Shown piece after piece: positions 23,470-30,474 of a stretch of 30,744 nucleotides of DNA. The number at the start of each line of letters is the position of its first letter. Positions within the stretch are counted from its first letter, which is position 1. This stretch comes from Bacteroidales bacterium UBA1182 (lineage in GTDB: Bacteria > Bacteroidota > Bacteroidia > Bacteroidales > Bacteroidaceae), in NCBI GenBank assembly GCA_002310015.1, contig DBYQ01000071.1:1-30744 (forward strand). Direction: 5' to 3'. A program made the position numbers and the translations under genes. The notes under the pieces are model-generated. The model did no database searches. It saw nothing but the letters and a program-made list of their open reading frames with translations, and was not told where the DNA came from.

Positions 23470-24285
23470 TCAGTTTACAAAGAACAGCACGCCGGCTCTG
23501 AAACCAGGGCCGGTTTTATCATATAATAAGGTGAATGAGAATGCGTACTGCTCTGTGAACCCGGCCTTGAAGTTGAGTGCTCCGCGCAGGTAACCGCTCC
23601 AGAAACTCTCGGCAGTGCCAACATCATCAAACCACACGCCTGAATAGCCTATCTGGGGTGTAATGCGGTATCGGTTGAAATGGCCAAAAATGAATCCGTA
23701 GCCCAATGCACCCTCAAATGCCACGGTATTCTGTACGCCTATGTGAACCAGAGTAGATTGCTCCAAGTTGAAGTTGCGCAGATAAATGCCCCAGGAGTTA
23801 CCTACACCCCATCGGCCCGCATTGACCTTGCTGTTCTCATAGACCACGGTGGTGTAAATCTCCTTAGGCGCAAAGTACTGCTTGTCACGCACCTGCATGC
23901 CGGCCGTCACGTGTGACTGCAGGCGGGCGGCCACATTGACCGTGGTGTAATAGTTCAGATAGCCGTTGTATTCAAAGCGGACATCGTATGTACCGTCGGG
24001 TACATTATCTATAAGTAGCGGGGTCTTGCCCTGGTAGATGTCATCCACAAATACGCTGGCATCAGTAGGGTTGGATTCAAATAGAGCGGAGCCATACCCT
24101 ACTCCCGGCTTACCTATGTCCCAGCCTGAACTGGTCTCCAAATGGTACTCATAGTGGGGAGCGTCATCATTGATTATGATGGGCTGCTCATACATGACCG
24201 GCTCGTCAAACTGGGCACGGGCCGTTGCTCCCGCCATCAGGGCGAGCGCAGAAAGCAATGCCAACCGTACGGAATATGATTTCAT
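23470..24285 (-). CDS. exported PEGA-domain protein
   Basis: I place the start at the ATG of MKSYSVRLALL, giving 271 residues with a clear type I signal peptide ending ATARA-Q (cleavage after residue 24). A frame extending 43 codons upstream lacks signal character and crosses the divergent promoter region, so I reject it. A PEGA domain occupies about 66-120 (FESNPTDASVFVDDIYQGKT; VPDGTYDVRFEYNGY). The rest is rich in aromatic, alternating strands (GVWFDDVGTAESFWSGYLRG; YAFSFTLLYDKTG), and ends in phenylalanine-valine-asparagine, consistent with an outer-membrane beta-barrel. Function unknown; probably a cell-envelope protein. Confidence 0.82.
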   Translation of the reverse strand: MKSYSVRLALLSALALMAGATARAQFDEPVMYEQPIIINDDAPHYEYHLETSSGWDIGKPGVGYGSALFESNPTDASVFVDDIYQGKTPLLIDNVPDGTYDVRFEYNGYLNYYTTVNVAARLQSHVTAGMQVRDKQYFAPKEIYTTVVYENSKVNAGRWGVGNSWGIYLRNFNLEQSTLVHIGVQNTVAFEGALGYGFIFGHFNRYRITPQIGYSGVWFDDVGTAESFWSGYLRGALNFKAGFTEQYAFSFTLLYDKTGPGFRAGVLFFVN

Positions 24286-24363
24286 ATACCTTTTGATACA
24301 TTGCAGCCCAAATGGTTTAATCACTGTTTTTTGTACACATTGATAATTTTTTGCCCCAAAAGT

Positions 24364-24394
24364 GTTGCACTTTGAAAATGAGACTGTATATTTG
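24364..24394 (+). promoter_or_regulatory. promoter of the trp leader-trpB transcript
   Basis: GTTG (24364-24367) and TATATTTG (24387-24394) are 19 bases apart, matching the Bacteroidetes -33/-7 consensus. Transcription would start near 24400, about 14 bases before the leader-peptide ATG. Confidence 0.75.
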
Positions 24395-24413
24395 CATCCG
24401 ATAAGTACAAACA

Positions 24414-24467
24414 ATGAAGAAGATCAACTCATTTTTCTGGTGGTGGCGCAGCTTACAACTCAACTAA
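24414..24467 (+). CDS. trpL: tryptophan leader peptide
   Basis: A 17-codon frame encodes MKKINSFFWWWRSLQLN with three consecutive Trp codons after two Phe codons. It follows a good promoter and precedes a strong terminator and trpB. This is the layout of a transcription attenuator: when charged tRNA-Trp is scarce the ribosome stalls at the Trp codons and the terminator is expected not to form. The mechanism is established for enteric trp operons; here it is inferred from layout. I did not find a decisive antiterminator pairing by eye. Confidence 0.85.
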   Translation: MKKINSFFWWWRSLQLN

Positions 24468-24511
24468 GTCGTAGGAGGTCATCGCCGTTATGTAAAATGA
24501 GACAACATATT

Positions 24512-24545
24512 AAGGCCCTGCCGCAACTGCGACGGGGCCTTTTAA
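24512..24545 (+). terminator. attenuator terminator upstream of trpB
   Basis: AAGGCCCTGCCG and CGACGGGGCCTT form a 12-pair stem with one mismatch and a six-base loop, followed by TTTT. It lies 44 bases after the leader-peptide stop and 160 bases before trpB. Confidence 0.85.
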
Positions 24546-24555
24546 ATGCAAAATA

Positions 24556-24590
24556 GTACAATTGGGGTCAGACCCCTTTTGTATCATTTT
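24556..24590 (+). repeat. REP-like repeat R6
   Basis: AGTACAATTGGGGTCAGACC then CCTTTTGTATCATTTT: a perfect GGGG/CCCC hairpin with the usual GTAC and GTATCATTTT flanks, between the attenuator and trpB. Confidence 0.9.
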
Positions 24591-24597
24591 CAAAAAT

Positions 24598-24689
24598 GTG
24601 CAATTGGGGACTGTCCCTTTTTGCACCTGAAAAAGAAAGCGATAGATGAAAATTAACCAAGTGCAAAAGGGGACTGTCCCCAATTGCAC
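24598..24689 (+). repeat. inverted pair of REP-like repeats R7 and R8
   Basis: R7 (24598-24626) reads GTGCAATTGGGGACTGTCCC then TTTTTGCAC. R8 (24661-24689) is nearly its reverse complement. Each can fold alone, and the two can pair over about 29 bases around a 34-base spacer, giving a long hairpin in the trpB leader just 19 bases before the start codon. This subtype has GTGC ends where the others have GTAC or GATAC. Confidence 0.9.
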
Positions 24690-24708
24690 ATCTAAAAAAC
24701 CTCATAAT

Positions 24709-26073
24709 ATGAAACAGAAAAAGTACCTGCTCCCCGAGAGCGAAATTCCAACAGCATGGTTCAACATCCAGGCCGTGATGCCCAACAAACCGCTGCCGTT
24801 CCTGCATCCCGGAACACGTCAGCCCCTCAAGCCAGAGGACCTATACCCCATCTTTGTAGAGGAGTGCGCCAATCAGGAACTCAACCAGAAAGATGAATGG
24901 ATTGAGATACCCGATGAGATCCGTCAGCAGTATGCATCGTACCGTTGCACTCCGCTGGTTCGTGCTTATGACCTTGAGGAGGCTCTGGGTACTCCTGCAC
25001 ATATTTATTTCAAGAATGAGAGCGTATCACCCGCCGGTTCACACAAGCTGAACTCTGCCCTTGCTCAGGCTTATTACGCCAAGAAGCAGGGTGTGACCAA
25101 CCTTACCACCGAGACCGGTGCCGGCCAGTGGGGCGGTGCTCTGAGCTACGCTACCAAGAAGTTCGGTATTGACTGCGCAGTATATATGGTTAAGGCCAGC
25201 TACAACCAGAAGCCTTACCGCCGCTCAATCATGCAGACTTTCGGTGCTGCCATCACTCCTTCACCTTCGATGTCAACACGCGCGGGCAAGGATATCCTTA
25301 CCGCTAACCCCAACGATCAGGGTTCACTGGGTTGCGCCATCAGTGAGGCTATCGAATTGGCCATATCTACTCCCAACTGCAAGTACGCCCTTGGTTCAGT
25401 GCTCAACCACGTATGCCTGCACCAGACTGTCATCGGCCTTGAGGCTGAGAAGCAGATGGCTATGACCGGTGAGTATCCCGATATCGTTATCGCCTGCTTT
25501 GGTGGCGGTTCAAACTTCTGCGGACTGGCTCTGCCGTTCATGCGTCACAAGATTGCCGGTGAGAAGAACACCCGATTTATTGCAGCCGAGCCCGCATCAT
25601 GCCCCAAACTCACCCGCGGTAAGTTCGAGTATGACTTTGGCGATGAGAGCGGTATGACCCCGTTACTCCCGATGTACACCCTGGGCCACACCTTCAAGCC
25701 CGCCACCATCCACGCCGGTGGTCTGCGCTACCACGGTGCAGGTGTCGTTTTGAGCCAGCTTATGAAAGACGGCTACATGGAGGCAGTAGACATCGAGCAG
25801 AACGAGTCATTCAAGGCCGGCGTCCTCTTTGCCCAGACTGAAGGCATCATCCCCGCTCCCGAAAGCTGCCACGCAATAGCCGCCACTGTCCGCGAGGCCC
25901 TCAAGTGCAAGGAGACCGGCGAGCAGAAGACCATCCTCTTCAACCTCTCCGGTCACGGCTTCGTAGACATGTCAGCCTACGACCAGTACATTGCCGGCGA
26001 CCTTCAGGACTTCCACATCAGTGACGAGGAACTAGCCAAGTACATGGCTAGCGCCGACGCACTGAACAAGTAA
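24709..26073 (+). CDS. trpB: tryptophan synthase beta chain, TrpB2 type
   Basis: The 454-residue protein starts at the ATG of MKQKKYLLPE; the frame continues 21 codons upstream but only through repeat R8. It is a PLP-dependent fold-type II enzyme. Lys113 in PAGSHKLNSA forms the PLP aldimine, Glu135 is in TTETGAGQWG, and CFGGGSNF (263-270) binds the PLP phosphate. The longer N-terminus and EKNTRFIAAEPA-type features fit TrpB2 rather than TrpB1. It condenses indole with serine; some TrpB2 proteins act as indole scavengers without TrpA (family knowledge). The gene stands alone, behind a Trp attenuator and ahead of a REP-derived terminator. This GC-rich DNA is typical of the core genome. Confidence 0.93.
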   Translation: MKQKKYLLPESEIPTAWFNIQAVMPNKPLPFLHPGTRQPLKPEDLYPIFVEECANQELNQKDEWIEIPDEIRQQYASYRCTPLVRAYDLEEALGTPAHIYFKNESVSPAGSHKLNSALAQAYYAKKQGVTNLTTETGAGQWGGALSYATKKFGIDCAVYMVKASYNQKPYRRSIMQTFGAAITPSPSMSTRAGKDILTANPNDQGSLGCAISEAIELAISTPNCKYALGSVLNHVCLHQTVIGLEAEKQMAMTGEYPDIVIACFGGGSNFCGLALPFMRHKIAGEKNTRFIAAEPASCPKLTRGKFEYDFGDESGMTPLLPMYTLGHTFKPATIHAGGLRYHGAGVVLSQLMKDGYMEAVDIEQNESFKAGVLFAQTEGIIPAPESCHAIAATVREALKCKETGEQKTILFNLSGHGFVDMSAYDQYIAGDLQDFHISDEELAKYMASADALNK

Positions 26074-26076
26074 AAA

Positions 26077-26110
26077 GAGTACCAAAGGGGTCTGTCCCCT
26101 TTGGTATCAT
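26077..26110 (+). repeat. REP-like repeat R9
   Basis: Begins three bases after the trpB stop. GTACCAAAGGGG and CCCCTTTGGTA pair perfectly around TCTGT, followed by TCATTTTC. Confidence 0.9.
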
Positions 26111-26115
26111 TTTCA

Positions 26116-26156
26116 AAAAGAGTACCAAAGGGGACAGACCCCTTTGGTACTCTTTT
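26116..26156 (+). terminator. REP-like repeat R10, probable trpB terminator
   Basis: AAAAGAGTACCAAAGGGG and its complement form an 18-base perfect stem around ACAGA, followed directly by a T-run. It is both a family member (inverted relative to R9) and a good rho-independent terminator for trpB. R9 and R10 could also pair with each other. Confidence 0.85.
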
Positions 26157-26223
26157 TCGCCACATCCACCCCTCATTTAGCCACAAATAATATTTTTAAA
26201 CCTACATACCACCCCCAAAGGAT

Positions 26224-26231
26224 TACTTTTG
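26224..26231 (+). promoter_or_regulatory. -7 promoter element of the acyl ligase gene
   Basis: TACTTTTG matches TAnnTTTG about 70 bases before the gene. A hairpin GCTGGG-TTG-CCCAGC (26248-26262) lies in the leader and could have a regulatory role. No clear -33 box. Confidence 0.45.
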
Positions 26232-26298
26232 TAACCGAAAGCCCGGGGCTGGGTTGCCCAGCTAAGGCACAAGTTTAACAAAAACCTTTTCAAAATTT

Positions 26299-27951
26299 AT
26301 GTACGACATTTCATTCATCAAGAAATTTGAATCAACAGTCCGCAAGCACTGGAATGATTCCGCATTAACCGATTACAAACACAGCACCGCCACCTACGGC
26401 CAGCTGGCTGCCCAGATTGAAGCAGACCAACTGCTCTGGAAGGCAGCAGGTATAAAAAAGGGCGATAAGATTGCCCTCAACGCCAAGAGCTGCGCCGGCT
26501 GGATCAAGACCTTTATGGGTATCATGACCGGCGGATACGTAGGCGTCCAGCTGTTTGACGGATATACCCCTGCCGATACCATGAGCCTGGTAAACCACTC
26601 TGACAGCGTGCTGCTCTATACTGAGAAGCGCCTGATGGACAAGATGGATTTCAATCAGATGCCCGGTATCATGGCTGCCATCGATGTCCACACCGGAGAG
26701 CTCCTGGCCAGCCGCGGTAACTTTGCCGAAATATACATGCGCCGCGAGGCCCTGATGAATGAGGCCCACCCCGCAGGATTCCGTCTGGAGGACTTTGGTT
26801 ACGATGACCGCGATGCCGATGAGGTTTGCGGCCTCAACTACACATCGGGCTCAACGGGTAACCCCAAGGGAGTCATGCTCACCGTACGCAACTTCAGCGT
26901 TAACGTATTCCTGATACCGCGCCATTTCCCTTACCGTGAGGGTCAGACCTACCTGAGCGTGCTGCCCTTTGCACATATATTCGGTATGATGTATGATGCC
27001 ATCGAGCCTCTTTGCTTAGGTATGCATCTGACCATCCTTGGTATGCCCCCTATCCCCGCATACCTCAAACCCGCTCTGAACGAGGTCAAGCCAAACGTAT
27101 TCTTTGCCGTTCCACTCATACTGGTCAAGATGCTGGACAACACCATCGGAGAGTTTGTAAGCAGCAAATCGGGCAAGCAGAAACTTGCCGACCACAAGAA
27201 CAATCAGGATTACTGCAAGGCCCTTCGCACTATTTTCATGTCAGGATTCGGCGATAACATAGAGCTGCTGGTAACAGGCGGTGCCGCCATGGCATTTGAC
27301 CTGGAGGACCTTATGGCCCAGAAACTGGAGATCCCGTTCGTGACCGGTTACGGCATGACCGAGGCCTGCCCCACCATCTCCATAGGTGAGAAAGGCAAGT
27401 ACAAGATGAAATCAGTTGGTGAGATTGTACCCGAGGGTATAGAGTGCCGCATCGATTCCGATGATCCCGAGCACATACCCGGTGAGGTTATTATAAAAGG
27501 TGACTGTGTGTTTACCGGTTACTACAAGAACCCCGAGGCTACCGCCGAGGTCATAGACAAGGACGGCTGGTTCCACACCGGCGATATGGGCACCATCGAC
27601 AAGGACAACACAGTGTTCCTGGCGGGCCGATGCAAGAACATGCTCCTTTCAGCCAACGGTCAGAACATATTCCCCGAGGAGATTGAGGTGGTGCTGAACG
27701 CCCTGCCTTACGTACAGGAATCCATCATCGTGGACCGTAAGGGACATCTCACGGCACTTATCGTACCCAATGTGGACCAGGTGGCAGCCAGCGGCATGGA
27801 CAACGAGGCTCTGAACGCTGTAATGGCCGGCAACATCACAAAGCTTAATCAGGAGATACCGGCCTACTCACATGTAGATGGTTTTGAACTCAAATTTGAA
27901 CCTTTTGTGAAGACACCCAAAGGTAGCATCCGTCGTTTCATGTACAAATGA
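26299..27951 (+). CDS. AMP-dependent acyl-CoA/ACP synthetase
   Basis: This 550-residue ANL-superfamily enzyme activates a carboxylic acid with ATP and transfers it to CoA or ACP. The phosphate-binding loop NYTSGSTGNPKGVML (about 180-194), the GYGMTEACPTIS motif (about 350), HTGDMGTIDKDN and the C-terminal catalytic lysine in KTPKGSIRRFMYK mark a complete long-chain fatty acyl ligase type. It heads a tight trio with FabF- and FabZ-like genes, so its product may feed a dedicated fatty-acid elongation or be used to salvage exogenous fatty acids. The exact substrate is unknown. No membrane segment is evident. Codon use matches the neighbouring core genes. Confidence 0.9.
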   Translation: MYDISFIKKFESTVRKHWNDSALTDYKHSTATYGQLAAQIEADQLLWKAAGIKKGDKIALNAKSCAGWIKTFMGIMTGGYVGVQLFDGYTPADTMSLVNHSDSVLLYTEKRLMDKMDFNQMPGIMAAIDVHTGELLASRGNFAEIYMRREALMNEAHPAGFRLEDFGYDDRDADEVCGLNYTSGSTGNPKGVMLTVRNFSVNVFLIPRHFPYREGQTYLSVLPFAHIFGMMYDAIEPLCLGMHLTILGMPPIPAYLKPALNEVKPNVFFAVPLILVKMLDNTIGEFVSSKSGKQKLADHKNNQDYCKALRTIFMSGFGDNIELLVTGGAAMAFDLEDLMAQKLEIPFVTGYGMTEACPTISIGEKGKYKMKSVGEIVPEGIECRIDSDDPEHIPGEVIIKGDCVFTGYYKNPEATAEVIDKDGWFHTGDMGTIDKDNTVFLAGRCKNMLLSANGQNIFPEEIEVVLNALPYVQESIIVDRKGHLTALIVPNVDQVAASGMDNEALNAVMAGNITKLNQEIPAYSHVDGFELKFEPFVKTPKGSIRRFMYK

Positions 27952-27962
27952 TAAATAAGGGA

Positions 27963-27970
27963 TACCTTTG
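27963..27970 (+). promoter_or_regulatory. possible internal promoter before fabF-like gene
   Basis: TACCTTTG is an exact -7 consensus match, 12 bases after the ligase stop and 24 before the next ATG. No TTTG at the expected -33 distance. Confidence 0.4.
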
Positions 27971-27993
27971 CAGTGCTCAAAAACATAATAAAA

Positions 27994-29247
27994 ATGACAG
28001 AAAAAAGAGTTGTAATTACAGGAATGGGTGTAATCACATCCATCGGTAAGAACATAAGCGAGTTTAAGGAGAGTCTGGAGAACGGTCGTCTGGGCATATC
28101 CAGGATTGAGGGTCTGGACAAATACGGTGAACTGACTGTTCACGTAGCCGGTCAGGTAAAGGATTTCAAACCCACAGAGATGGGTATGGACGCAGGCAGT
28201 GTACGCCGCAGTGACCGTTTCAGCCAGTTTGGCATATGCGCCGCCATCCAGGCAATGGAGCAGAGCGGTCTCAAGGCCGGAGAGAATATTGAGCCGGGCC
28301 GTCTGGGCTGCTACGTAGGCTCAGGCATAGGCGGTATGCAGACTTTCATTGACCAGACATTGGTTATGGCCAATGAGGGTGCCAGGCGCGTATCACCTCT
28401 GTTCATCCCCATGATGATAGGCAACCTGGGAGCAGGTAACATAGCAATAAAGTTCAACGCACAGGGCCCCTGCCTGCCGGTTGTATCGGCCTGCGCCACC
28501 AGTACACATGCCGTTGGTGAGGCTTTCCGCGCCATCAAGTACGGTATGGCCGATGCCATCATCACCGGTGGCACCGAGGCTGCAGTGAACGAGCTGGCCA
28601 TTGGCGGTTTTGCCAACATGAAGGCTCTCACTACTGCCGATGACCCTGCTCAGGCCTGCCTGCCGTTCGACGCACGTCGCGGCGGATTCGTAATGGCCGA
28701 GGGCGCCGGAATCCTGGTACTTGAAGAGTATGAGCACGCCGTAAAGCGTGGTGCACATATCATAGCCGAAGTTAGCGGTTACGGCAACACATGCGATGCA
28801 TACCACTACACCGCTCCCCGTCCCGACGGCACCACCACTGCAGCCGCTCTGAGCCAGGCTCTTAATGAAGCCGGTTACAAGGCTTGCGAGCAGCTCTATA
28901 TCAATGCTCACGGTACAGGTACCCACATGAACGATATGTGCGAGACCAAGGCTATCAAGTTGGCTCTTGGCGAGGATGATGCGCGCAAGGCTATGATCAG
29001 CTCCACCAAGTCCATGCACGGACATATGCTGGGCGCCACAGGTGCTGTAGAGCTTATTGCATCGGCCCTGGCTCTGGAGAGCGGAATCCTGCCTCCTACC
29101 ATCGGTTACAAGGAGCCGGATCCTGACTGCGACCTTGATTATATTCCTAACACAGCCCGCAAGGTCCAGGCCGAGGTTGCCCTGTCAAGCTCACTCGGAT
29201 TCGGCGGACATAATGCTGCAGTAGCCCTGCGTCGTTACAATGGTTAA
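27994..29247 (+). CDS. beta-ketoacyl-ACP synthase II (FabF-like)
   Basis: The 417-residue protein starts at the ATG of MTEKRVVITGMGVITSIG; a GTG seven codons earlier is a less likely start. It has the Cys-His-His triad of elongating condensing enzymes: VSACATSTHAVGEA, INAHGTGTHMND and SMHGHMLGATGAVE. It extends acyl-ACP chains with malonyl-ACP. The last eight bases overlap the FabZ-like gene, so the two are coupled. With the upstream acyl ligase it may form a branch of fatty-acid or polyene-type lipid synthesis rather than the main FAS II operon, since no acpP, fabD or fabG is adjacent. A housekeeping fabF role remains possible. Confidence 0.9.
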   Translation: MTEKRVVITGMGVITSIGKNISEFKESLENGRLGISRIEGLDKYGELTVHVAGQVKDFKPTEMGMDAGSVRRSDRFSQFGICAAIQAMEQSGLKAGENIEPGRLGCYVGSGIGGMQTFIDQTLVMANEGARRVSPLFIPMMIGNLGAGNIAIKFNAQGPCLPVVSACATSTHAVGEAFRAIKYGMADAIITGGTEAAVNELAIGGFANMKALTTADDPAQACLPFDARRGGFVMAEGAGILVLEEYEHAVKRGAHIIAEVSGYGNTCDAYHYTAPRPDGTTTAAALSQALNEAGYKACEQLYINAHGTGTHMNDMCETKAIKLALGEDDARKAMISSTKSMHGHMLGATGAVELIASALALESGILPPTIGYKEPDPDCDLDYIPNTARKVQAEVALSSSLGFGGHNAAVALRRYNG

Positions 29248-29662
29248 GATGAACAGGGAGGAGCTCCAGAAATGGATGCCTCACAGGGACCCGATGCTCC
29301 TCATAGACAGTTCCGAACAGGTTGAAGACGGTGTCATTTCCCGCTACACCGTTCCCGATGATCCCTACTATACACGAGGTCACTTTCCCGGCAATCCTAT
29401 TGTGCCGGGAGTGATCCTGTGCGAGATCATGGCTCAGGGCAGTGTACTGCTTTTCTATGAGAAGCTTGTAGGCAGGCTTGCCCTCTACGCCGGCATGGAT
29501 AAGGTCCGATTCAAGCACAGCGTCCACCCCGGCGATACGGTGGTGGTGCGGTCCAGGATCTCAAGCACCCGAGGCATGTTCATATCAGTCCAGGCAGAAG
29601 CCACGGTTAATGAGATGCTCTGCGCATCGGGCATTCTCTCGTTCATGTTAGTTGAGAATTGA
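29240..29662 (+). CDS. FabZ-like 3-hydroxyacyl-ACP dehydratase
   Basis: This 140-residue hot-dog-fold protein dehydrates 3-hydroxyacyl-ACP. WMPHRDPMLLID (12-23) and YTRGHFPGNPIVPGVILCEI (44-63) contain the catalytic His48 and Glu62 of the family. The start ATG overlaps the end of the FabF-like gene; an ATG three codons on is also possible. It ends the acyl ligase-FabF-FabZ trio, and a strong terminator lies about 185 bases further on. Housekeeping FabZ in Bacteroidetes is often fused to LpxC, as I recall; this free-standing version is consistent with a specialised pathway. Confidence 0.88.
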   Translation: MVKMNREELQKWMPHRDPMLLIDSSEQVEDGVISRYTVPDDPYYTRGHFPGNPIVPGVILCEIMAQGSVLLFYEKLVGRLALYAGMDKVRFKHSVHPGDTVVVRSRISSTRGMFISVQAEATVNEMLCASGILSFMLVEN

Positions 29663-29665
29663 GAA

Positions 29666-29747
29666 TTCCATCCGGCGGGTTCTCGCGGCTTCGCCGGCTC
29701 GGATGTTTTGACTTTAAGCGCCTACGGCTTAAAGTCTCGGGATGGAA
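29666..29747. repeat. nested palindromic element
   Basis: Outer arms TTCCATCC (29666-29673) and GGATGGAA (29740-29747) enclose a GC-rich inner hairpin (TCCGGCG...CGCCGG region) and a perfect 10-base inverted repeat GACTTTAAGC/GCTTAAAGTC (29710-29719, 29727-29736). The whole could fold as a cruciform of about 80 bases. It differs in sequence from the REP-like repeats. Confidence 0.7.
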
Positions 29748-29780
29748 GCCTATATGCGTATTAGAAACAACCTTTTTTTA

Positions 29781-29845
29781 GTTTCCTTCTGGAAACGCGC
29801 TCCGTTCCATTTTATTCCACTCCGCTTGCCGGCCTTCCAGGCCGG
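29781..29845. other. two short hairpins before the terminator
   Basis: GTTTCC-TTCT-GGAAAC (29781-29796) and CCGGCC-TTCCA-GGCCGG (29829-29845) are perfect small hairpins separated by GC-rich CGCTCCG sequence. They add to a run of four inverted repeats between convergent genes. Confidence 0.55.
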
Positions 29846-29846
29846 G

Positions 29847-29890
29847 TAAAACAAAACCCTGACGGGCTTCGCTGTCAGGGTTTTGTTTTA
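29847..29890. terminator. bidirectional terminator
   Basis: TAAAACAAAACCCTGAC and its exact complement GTCAGGGTTTTGTTTTA form a 17-base stem around a 10-base loop. The A- and T-rich outer arms make it work in both directions, between the FabZ-like gene (+) and the lipoprotein gene (-). Confidence 0.9.
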
Positions 29891-29906
29891 CTTGGTGCAA
29901 CTGGAA

Positions 29907-30443
29907 TCAGTCGCGCAGTGTGATGTCGATGAAGAGGTAGTAGTTCTCACCGAACTGAATCTCATTCTGGAAACCGGAGTCACTCTTCTTCTCCTTTGAG
30001 TTGCTGAGAAGAGGCATCTGCTGATAGAACTCTCTCAGACGCATCCTGTAGTTAGCTATCTTTATGCTCTTGATCTTGGTTACTGTAATCTCATAGGGGT
30101 TCTCATAAATACCCTGATACAGCCACTCCTTTGAATTATGCATATAGTAGTAAATACGATAGGTATCATACTCATTGCCGCTTGTTGAGATAGGAGCGTT
30201 TGACTTGAGCAGATAGCCCAGCAGGTCAGTGTCATACAGAGCTACATCATCACCTGACAGTTCTGCGGGGAACTCAATGGTGGTATAACCATTGGCATTG
30301 GTCACAACGGCACGGTCACCCTCCTGAAGTATAATACCCTTTTGCTTTTTAGCACCACCTGATGCACCGCATCCTGCAAAAATCAACATTGAACCCATCA
30401 TAAGAGTCAAACCAAATAAAGAAACAATCTTTCTCATTTTCAT
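29907..30443 (-). CDS. small lipoprotein of unknown function
   Basis: I take the ATG of MKMRKIVSLFG as start, giving 178 residues; a TTG five codons earlier is unlikely. The signal peptide ends in a lipobox LIFAGC, so the mature protein is lipid-anchored and starts CGASGGAKKQKG. The remainder alternates short strands (EGDRAVVTNANGYTTIEFPA; YRIYYYMHNSKEWLYQGIY) and ends in YYLFIDITLRD. I recognise no family. The gene follows the secreted-protein gene at 30475 by 31 bases on the same strand and is probably in its operon. Confidence 0.75.
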   Translation of the reverse strand: MKMRKIVSLFGLTLMMGSMLIFAGCGASGGAKKQKGIILQEGDRAVVTNANGYTTIEFPAELSGDDVALYDTDLLGYLLKSNAPISTSGNEYDTYRIYYYMHNSKEWLYQGIYENPYEITVTKIKSIKIANYRMRLREFYQQMPLLSNSKEKKSDSGFQNEIQFGENYYLFIDITLRD

Positions 30444-30474
30444 AAGTTTTATGGTCAAAAGACCGGTTAATAAA

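Noticed and set aside
24286..24414. 43-codon upstream extension of the PEGA-domain protein.
   Set aside because: It lacks signal-peptide character and overlaps the divergent trp promoter; the ATG at 24285 gives a clear signal peptide.
24646..24708. Upstream extension of TrpB by 21 codons.
   Set aside because: The extension is read through repeat R8 and has no family similarity; the ATG at 24709 begins the conserved region.
3144..26156. CRISPR array reading of the recurring short repeats.
   Set aside because: Copies are kilobases apart, palindromic and in both orientations, with no regular spacers or cas genes.
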